Assembly: GCA_003344405.1 (NCBI GenBank)
Contig: NOWV01000009.1
Coordinates: 806,001 to 870,000 of the forward strand
Origin: Trichoplax sp. H2
Lineage: Eukaryota; Placozoa; Uniplacotomia; Trichoplacea
Direction of reading: 5' to 3'
DNA: 64,000 nt
Numbering within the stretch: the first letter of the stretch is position 1; each line of letters opens with the position of its first letter. The position numbers and the translations under genes were made by a program. Shown piece by piece: positions 55,998 through 64,000 of this stretch. The notes beneath the pieces were generated by a model. That model saw only the letters and a program-made list of their open reading frames with translations, did no database searches and was not told the origin of the DNA.

Positions 55998-57276
55998 CTA
56001 AAATATAGTGTAAGCTATGAAATCTAGTGTCAAAAATTAACAAATATATATATACTACTGTAATAGCAATACATTTGCTGTATGCAGGTCAGAAAATATC
56101 CTTAGCGTAGCGGTGTTATAGGATACAGTGAAGTAACGAATTCCTTGAAACTACAATAGTACTGTACTATTAGTTAACTTATTATGCACTACTCTATTGT
56201 ATTATCTTAATATACAGTACGGTAAAATGACTAATGATGCAACTTTATTTATTTATAATGACGGTAAATCATTGTATATTTTTATAATAAAGTAGTTTAT
56301 TTACAGTTAATTCTAAAAGTCCGCTTCGTACCGTAGAGGGGTTTCTAAAGAATAAGAGCCCCTGATTGTAAGATGGTTTACGTGATTTGGTTTACCGTGC
56401 AAATAATACCTAGACTAACACTACGGTCTTATTTACACTAATGTTGGTCATGTAATTCTTGATTAAAATTTTTTATATTACTTAGTTATGAATTGTGATG
56501 TTTCTAGTTTTCCCTTATTAATTAATTAGTTAATACTTTCAAAAAGGATTTAAGCTGGTCGCATTATTAACGTTACGAGCATAGTAACACATATCAATTT
56601 CGGTATGTTGTAACCTTTATCTCTACTATTTGAAAAAATTTAAAAATTGGTATCAGGCTATGCCTTTAATTAACAGCGATTTTATTTCTTATTGCAACGG
56701 TGATATCTTTTTGAGTTGAACCAATTTCATTTCTGTGGTATGCCATGTAGCAATTCAAAATGCCATAACTGTAATTAGTCTTACGTCATTATAAACTAGC
56801 TATCAGACGGGCATGTATTGAAATTTTTTCTAAAATAAATTGCTATTTCTGTAATCTAATACGTGTAGTAAAAGCGCTAATAATTTTTAAGATATAATCA
56901 AAGGTAGCATACTCGTACTTTAGCGTAGATTTCAACTAGCCATAGCCAGCAATGAAATGCAGGGAAATTCAGTACCTCTCAATCTTAGTTTGCACTGACA
57001 GTTTCAAATAATATGACTTTATCACGGATACTGTAGTTCGCAGCAGCCAATGCATCATTATTTAAAATTTTCGATTTAATAGAACATCATAGAATTGTAC
57101 TAAGACATTAACCACATTAGATTAGAGAAATTTGTTGTTTAAAAATAAATTTCCATATAAAATTATATAATCAAAGCATACGTAGCTACAGACATAAGGC
57201 AGATTTGATTATGCAATTCTTTGCTTAAAAAGTTAGTAACAGTAGTGTTTTAATTCAATAAGCCTATAGGATTTTA
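55998..57276. other. Spacer between lipase and ACC genes
   Basis: This 1.3-kb spacer lies between two minus-strand genes in tandem: the ACC stop is at 57277 and the lipase start at 55997. It should hold the ACC 3' untranslated region and the lipase promoter and leader. No coding sequence, RNA gene or repeat was recognised beyond a lone TAGTACTGTACTA near 56157. Confidence 0.45.
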
Positions 57277-60200
57277 TTATTTCAAGCCTTTATCCTTCTT
57301 TAGTGCTGTGACCTTATTAAGAAGAGCTTGCCTTTGAGCTGGGTCCATTTTATTGATAGAGTCAGCTAATATATCATTTATTGCTTCACCGTTACTGTAA
57401 GTCAAGCTAAAAAATTGGAATAGTACAGTCAGAAACGTGATAAGGTACGAAAAAGCAGGTATTCTGATCTGGTAAGTACATATTTTTTTCTACGTTTGCA
57501 TAAAAGTTAACTTACTCCTTTATTGTACGCGCCGCAAATTCACACCGTAAAGACCTCAAGTTCTTATGGATTATAGATTTTGATTCCTCTGCTTTCAATT
57601 GTTCTTGAACCCATTGGTAAACTGCTTCGTTATCATTCCACTTTCGATCCTAAAAATTAATTTTGTTAGAACTATTTTAGCAAAATCTGTATATTTTGTG
57701 ATTACTATAACTTAAACTATAAAATTTATGCTAATAAACTTACCTCAGGTGCTGGATTATTTTCCTTAAACCAAGACTGTATCATCATAGATTGGTGTTC
57801 TACAGCTATCGTACTTTAGAAGGCATAAAAAGTGGCAAATATATTAATGATGCTGGCCTAGTTTAGTAATTTGCATACACTTTCAATAACGAAGATATTT
57901 GTTGTTAAATATGACTATTTTTAAAATTTTACGGGTTAGCCGCGCTGATCAGTTGTTTTATTTCGTGTTCGGCCAGTAATCGTTTCAACCGCCAATAGAA
58001 ATATCTTCGGCTTGTCTTCCAGTCTAATATCTCCTACATTGATACCAATAGAGGAAGTTATGACTGAAAATTGTAGATGTCATCCATAATTAAGTTCTAA
58101 CAAAAATCAAGCTGTTAAGGTTAAAAAGATATACCCGAATAACTCCCTTTTCACGCATTCTACCAGCAGTATCATGCAAGTCTGCAAACATTACGGCAGC
58201 CTATAGTAATAAATAGTCATTTTCCAAGCACCTGGATTTTGCAACATTTGTATTTAAAGAATGCCCAAAAGATAGACAAAGTCTAACCTCGTGGTACATC
58301 GGGGCTAGAAAGTTCTCACGTTCTAGCTTTTCATTTTCCAATTTCTTTCTCTCTTCAGCTTTTAAATCTGAATTCAAAACGATGCATGGTTAGGCTTATT
58401 TATAAATGTATCCACGTTAGGACCATAAATTACAAGTATTAAGTTACAAACTGCATAAATATAATAACTAAAATTAGCAAACCTTTGTTAAGGCATGCAG
58501 TAGATAACGAGGCATAATTCGCATCTAATCTGTTCATTGTTTTAATGATGTCCTTTTTCTTAAATTTGATAGCAACAGTGCCTTCTGGCTCTAAGACCCC
58601 TCCCCTAATTAGTTAAGAACGATAAAATTATTAAAATCATGGTAACATTTCCATGAAATTAATATGCATAGTTGTATGATTAGACAGACCTGCTTTCTTT
58701 GTCAGCATACATTTCCATGTAATTAGGATTAATAGTAGGATCTAACACTACCCAAGCACCTCCTCGAAGCTCACCACATGGAGGGATATAAATCAAAATT
58801 GGTTGTTTATATTCTCTGAGAGCATCGACAATGTATGAACCAAACTTCAATATTTCATCAAACATATCTAATAAAAATTAAAGTCCCAAAGTTTATGCTC
58901 GTCATAAGCAAAATTATATTTGTGAGCAGAGTTTTAATTGAAACATCAATTTTAAGGTTATAAGTAGGAGCATGGACCTCTTTGTCCACCAGAAAATCCT
59001 CTCCAGTTGGCAAAAATCATTAACGGTAGCCCTTCTCGTCCAAAATCATTAATCGCCTGTGCCGTCTTATACGATGAGTCTGGGTACCATACCTGACCAG
59101 CCTGGCTCAAGATCTAAGTTTTTATTATTAGAAATACGATTTACTATCAACGTGGATAAAATGAATTTCTACAGAATTTTGAACTGGTAATTGATCCAAT
59201 GTAATAAACACTTACCACTGCTTCAGATTCTGTATTTGCCGGATCAGCAGGAATTTCAGCTACAACAGCTCGCGTTTCCGCAGTAATAACACCCACAGGG
59301 ATACCTCCCAATCTAATAATGATAGTTCAAGCATAAATAGATAACAAAATAAAAGCGTCACAATCAACAGGTTTTATGTCCATTTATTAAGATTACTCAT
59401 TTAATAACTGAGCCCATAATGGAGACATAAACAAAAAAATGCGTCATAAACATGATATAACGCGCTGTGCATTATTTAAATTTACAGTAGTTGAATAATA
59501 GTATTCTCCAATTACCTGGCACGTCCAGCTATAACCGTTTGAGCCCATGGACGCTGAATTTCGATAAAGGAATCTTTATCGAAAAATCCACTAACCCACT
59601 GACCATCTAGCAATTATCGATAAGCTAAACAAAGTTAGGTTTCAGTCATAAACAAATACGACTACAATTTAACCTGACCTTTATTTGCCTTTCCAGATAA
59701 CATCCAACGTGCATCAAATGAACTTTTACTAGGAACATATCCAATTTCTCTATCAACTGCATCCCTAGACTTTAGTGGTCTAGCAATAGACTTATTATCC
59801 TAGATGTTATCCCAAAATTGATATTATTTGTATGACTACACAAGAAGTCTCTAACTATTAGCTGTGTAACATGATGAGTATGATTAACCTTTGCAACGAA
59901 TGAAAGCCATTTAACAATGCTATAGATTCCCTCAAAATCATCGTGTACAGTCAGATGCGAAACACCTGTAATTAATAACAATCATTGGAGCAAGCAAGTT
60001 AACGCTGAGATATCTAGTTCACGAACTTAAACTTCAATTCAGGGTTACCATTGTGATACATAATTTGAACCCCGCCGAGTTGAGCATTAGATGTATAAAC
60101 TTGCCGGCCTAGGACCTGCAAATATCAGTTTTTAGTTTCCTTTTTCAAGTTTATTTTAATTAATCAGATCAATCATTGCCAACTATTAATAATTATAATT

Positions 60201-63200
60201 AATGAACCTTATTTAATGCCTGAGCTCCCGTTAAGATGATACTAGTATTCTCAGCTTGGATAACTCTTTGGCCAAGCCTTATAAGGTATGCACCAATACC
60301 AACTGAACGACAAGTAACCTACAGTACATAAAAAGAAATACAAATAAACAGGCTTAATCAAATATCTTTACGGCACTGACTCAGGCAAATCCCTGATATA
60401 AATAACAGCTGTAAGTTAACTTTATACGATATAAAATTAGATAAGCAGCAGTTTCTAGAATAAATAATAACACGTGATTTATTATTTTACCAAGCTGATA
60501 GTGACGATATCTTTGTACGCCTGAGAAGTTTCGCCGGCGATCATTCCAGAACCGCTAAGATTTTCGACACCTAAGCCATCTTTCATTCCTTCATTTCAAT
60601 TTAGAGCATAGGAAGAAGAAATAAATGGCACCGAATCAGATCGGTAAGTTGATGATTACGTGTACTGAACGGCTAGAGGGGAATTTTTTGAAATAGTACC
60701 TATAATGTCCGTTATTTTATAGCGCGATTCGCCTTCATCTTCAATCAGATCAGCTTTAACCGATTTAGCCTTGCTAAACTATAAAGTGATTGTATAGCAG
60801 GAATAAAACTTATAATAGAAAGGATTTAAAAATATATGCATGAAAATATTCATTATTACCTTGGCAAAATCTGCAGGTGTTAAGTACAAATATTTGAAGC
60901 CCTAATATGACATGTTTGAAATCTTACTACCATAAAAAATAAATGTAGATCATTTCATTGTTATACGAATTCTCATGTTTACCCGTTCCGGATAGTTTTG
61001 ATTCTCCCAAGCAATCTTAAACAAACTTTTAACTTCTTCAGCTAATCCAATTCTAGCTCCACTGTTAACAGATATATAAATACGCGGTATACCCAAACGT
61101 CTGGCAAGTTCTGAAGCTTTCTAAATAATTTAAATTATGGTCGAATTAAGCCTAATCTTTATATCAGTTATATTGCATAAATATAATGATCTCTTACCAT
61201 GAACACTTCATCTTCTAATAGACCGAATGATCCAATATTAAGGGTGATATCATTAGCAATTAAAATGATCTATAAATAATAATTACAGCCATGTAAAGCT
61301 ATTTGCGTATCCTTACATTTGATTTGAAATATAATAATACCTCTCTGCCTTCAGGACATTCAGGTGCAAAAAGTTTAATTTTCCAGGCTATCATGCCAAT
61401 CTAAAGAAGTTATAAAATAAATTTTTCGTACAGAATTGAATTATAACTGCGATGCAGTCTTCTATGAACCTGATTCTCTCCAGGAAGTCTTTGTAGGACG
61501 ATAAGTTGACCTTGATCATCTAAAACTAGTTCTTCACAAGATATCTAAAACAAGGCCGTTTGGTTAGTCTATTTCTAGATAGTAAATGAAACGGTAGCAA
61601 CAACAAAGAGCACAAGACGAAGTTAAAAATGAATACCAAGACATCTGGCTTAGTAACATCTGAATTCATTCTTGCATACTCATCCCATGCGTACGAGACA
61701 GCCTAGTATTAAAATACCTTTAACATGACTTTTTCTATGTTATGCGTCGGTGTATATGAATAAATCAATATCAGTTTCATACCTGTTTAAACAGCTCCGG
61801 AAAGTCATAAACATACGTAGTACCGTACTGCTGAGCCTGATAGCGTTTAGACTAATTGCATTGAAATATTATGAGATTAAAGGATGTTGAAACATTTTTT
61901 TGTAATCCGTACTAAACATTCTGACACAACTAGAATAATACCTGTAAGTGATCCTTCGTCATGTAAGGGACACTTATAGATAGACCATGCATTGGTCCTT
62001 GGACTTTTCCATAGGATTGAAATGTTACCTACCATTAAAGTATACGGTAATTAAGCAGGTAAACACGTAAAATAATCTCTGCTTCAGTTTTGCAATGGTT
62101 CAACTTCAAACTTACTCTTCCTGTTCTGTTATCAGTATATTCCCGATATAAATATGTACTGAGGAAATATCCGGATTCACTGTTAAGTACTAATCGGAGC
62201 CCAATTTGATCCGCATCTGGTGAAGATCTAATAAAGTAAATCGATAAGTTTAAGTGGGTTACGTTTCATACAGGTTTTTAACTCTAGAACGCATGTATAA
62301 CCTTATCGTCATTTTGATTTCGGCTTGTAAGACTCTGAGACTTAATAATCTTTTGCCGTATCTAAGGACCATGCGGCGAACATTTTCTTCGATCTGTATT
62401 ACAGAACACATACTTCGTAACGAATCTATCAATACAAATACTTATTATATTGCGATATATTCATCGCCTTACTTTCGTTGGATCCATAATGACAGTAGGC
62501 ACAAAATTAAGGAATATATGATTGCAATCAGTGCCTCTATACTGTAATGAAAACGAAAGTTTCAGGAATTAAGAAATTACAAGTCAATTTTGGGATGTAT
62601 AGTTGACTTGCCTCTGGGGATATTACAAGTACTTCCAAGGTATCTAAAGCTTCCAGCAAGTATCTTTCTCCTTCTTTTTCTAAGTATTCGTAAGATGCAT
62701 CCTGAATTTTGAAACAATATGGTTTCAACGTCTGTAACAGTTAAGACTATACGTAATATAGAGTAATAAAATTGTTTGGTAATACCTTTGTTACAAAATC
62801 GGAATGTCTAATGATCATCCGGATAAAAAATCGACGATCGGTAACAGATTCATTTGCCGACTTAATTTGAGATATTACAAACAGTCCTTTAGAAAATTTT
62901 AGTAAAGTGTTATATACACTGAAATTTTTAAGTTTGAATGAACCTTTCTCCCTTTACCAAAATAGACATGCATGCGAGGATTATCTGTTGTTATATATGC
63001 TATATCAAAAGCTTGCATTCGACTAATTTCGAGTTGAAAAGCTAAGGCTGGTTCTAGGTGGCGGTAGATTGTATCTTCTTGAAACTGAAAATAGAATGAA
63101 TAGGCAACATATATTCTTATTTATGCGAATAAAAGTAAAAGAACATGTCAATAAAGATCTTACAATTGTATTGGCGCGATACGTGAAATACTTTGGAAAT

Positions 63201-64000
63201 CCACCCTATAAAATAGATCTCTTAAATTAAATTATTGATTTGTCAAAGCACGATTTCATTATAATCTGATGTTTTCGTCAACCTCTTCAATAATAAGAAT
63301 AGTAATTCGACGTATTCCATATTCGATAAGTTCACTTTTCTAAGAAATTAGAGGTATCAATTCAGTTGACTACATCATATCAAATAAAAGTTTAAATTTT
63401 TTTACAGAAACAGACCTTTGCATGTACAAATTTTTCTAACATAGTAGCCAAAGCATCGTCCTTATATGCATCAATCTTCAGGATAGCAACATTAATTATG
63501 TGGATTGGCTCGTCAGAGTAGAGATGCTTAAAGATATAGTTATGATTTGGTCACATAGGCTGGATATTAATAGATACGCGTACATACGTTGCTATGTATA
63601 TATTATGGAATAATGTTAAGTAAAGTTACAGAAGTTTGATTTTCCCACAAAGGTTCTAATCCTTTCCTAGCTTCAGATCGCATAGGACTGACGGGATCGA
63701 TGCGAAAACGACGAATTATTGCAGCAAAATTCCTGAAAAGATCGGAGAAGATCATTATCTGTAGCAAGTGATATTAATTTAAATATGATGCAATACGTAC
63801 TCCTCTAGATCCTTCAAGTCTTCGACTGCGGTCATAGCACCAATTCTTTCACAAGGCGGTAGAGAATCGTCTTTGGCTGCATAACTAGACAAGTCTTCAC
63901 TCAGGCTAGCTACCTGATGTCCAAATTAGTACCGTAAGCGTTAATACAACAAAAAATTAGGGTAAGTACAATAAAGTCCAAGTAATTACCCTCGTTATTG
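57277..64000 (-). CDS. ACACA: Acetyl-CoA carboxylase, C-terminal part (cut by window edge)
   Basis: This multidomain enzyme makes malonyl-CoA, the committed step of fatty acid synthesis. The window holds 36 complete exons plus a fragment at 63990-64000; the complete ones total 3,399 bp (1,132 aa and stop) with every phase matching. The 5' half (biotin carboxylase and biotin carrier) lies beyond position 64000. Exons 63913-62473 cover part of the central region ([48 protein letters not shown]). Exons 62393-57277 continue through the carboxyltransferase, with [182 protein letters not shown] and [16 protein letters not shown]. The C-terminus ([19 protein letters not shown]) matches the animal enzyme. 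Introns are mostly 60-130 bp. Animal homologues are ACACA/ACACB; the split is vertebrate. Confidence 0.97.
58483..61702 (-). CDS. ACC carboxyltransferase core exons
   Basis: Nineteen consecutive exons form the carboxyltransferase N- and C-subdomains: 61702-61637, 61544-61470, 61400-61341, 61269-61198, 61120-60983, 60901-60860, 60778-60700, 60588-60491, 60318-60208, 60115-60049, 59965-59889, 59799-59679, 59606-59516, 59312-59216, 59113-58978, 58867-58690 and 58604-58483, followed downstream by the helical C-terminal exons 58367-57277. The biotin- and CoA-binding motifs [18 protein letters not shown] and [14 protein letters not shown] are intact, so the enzyme should be active. The exon at 60901-60860 is only 42 bp. 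Confidence 0.93.

Noticed and set aside
62254-62547. Plus-strand frame of 97 codons.
   Set aside because: It is antisense to two ACC exons (62393-62302 and 62534-62473) with clear homology.

Overview
This window is nuclear DNA of an animal. It is very AT-rich, its genes are cut into many small exons by short introns with normal GT/AG borders, and four of them have clear animal homologues: a MAP kinase kinase (MEK1/2), a neuron navigator (NAV/UNC-53), a lysosomal acid lipase and the animal-type acetyl-CoA carboxylase. The compact, intron-rich, AT-rich layout suggests an early-branching animal, perhaps a placozoan such as Trichoplax or Hoilungia. That placement is inference; no search was run. 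There are no prokaryotic features. Exons were assembled by reading both strands, matching splice sites and requiring reading-frame continuity. Layout: 1-930 is an array of the palindrome GTACTGTACAGTAC and shorter forms. 2559-7244 (minus) is a 12-exon gene for an unrecognised coiled-coil protein of about 579 aa. 7060-7770 is a second palindrome array; it covers the first exon of that gene and the space before the divergently transcribed MEK gene. 8005-14464 (plus) is a complete 11-exon MEK of 388 aa. 14465-17134 is empty convergent spacer. 17135-46672 (minus) is a long NAV gene; 31 exons totalling about 4.5 kb of coding sequence were found, giving an N-terminal CH domain, a Ser/basic linker, coiled coils and a C-terminal AAA-type domain. 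The first exon(s) were not found and one very short exon is probably missing. 46673-52290 holds no gene I can support. 52291-55997 (minus) is a complete 7-exon acid lipase of 405 aa. 57277-64000 (minus) is the C-terminal part of acetyl-CoA carboxylase (36 complete exons plus part of one, 1,132 aa), which runs off the right edge. The genes do not form one pathway: MEK is signalling, NAV is cytoskeletal, and the lipase and carboxylase are lipid catabolism and synthesis. The most interesting non-coding signals are the palindrome arrays, a roughly 550-bp direct repeat pair lying in two NAV introns (one copy nearly fills its intron), and a roughly 570-bp inverted repeat pair that flanks six NAV exons and could fold the pre-mRNA. 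The NAV AAA domain has an altered Walker A motif but a fully acidic Walker B motif.
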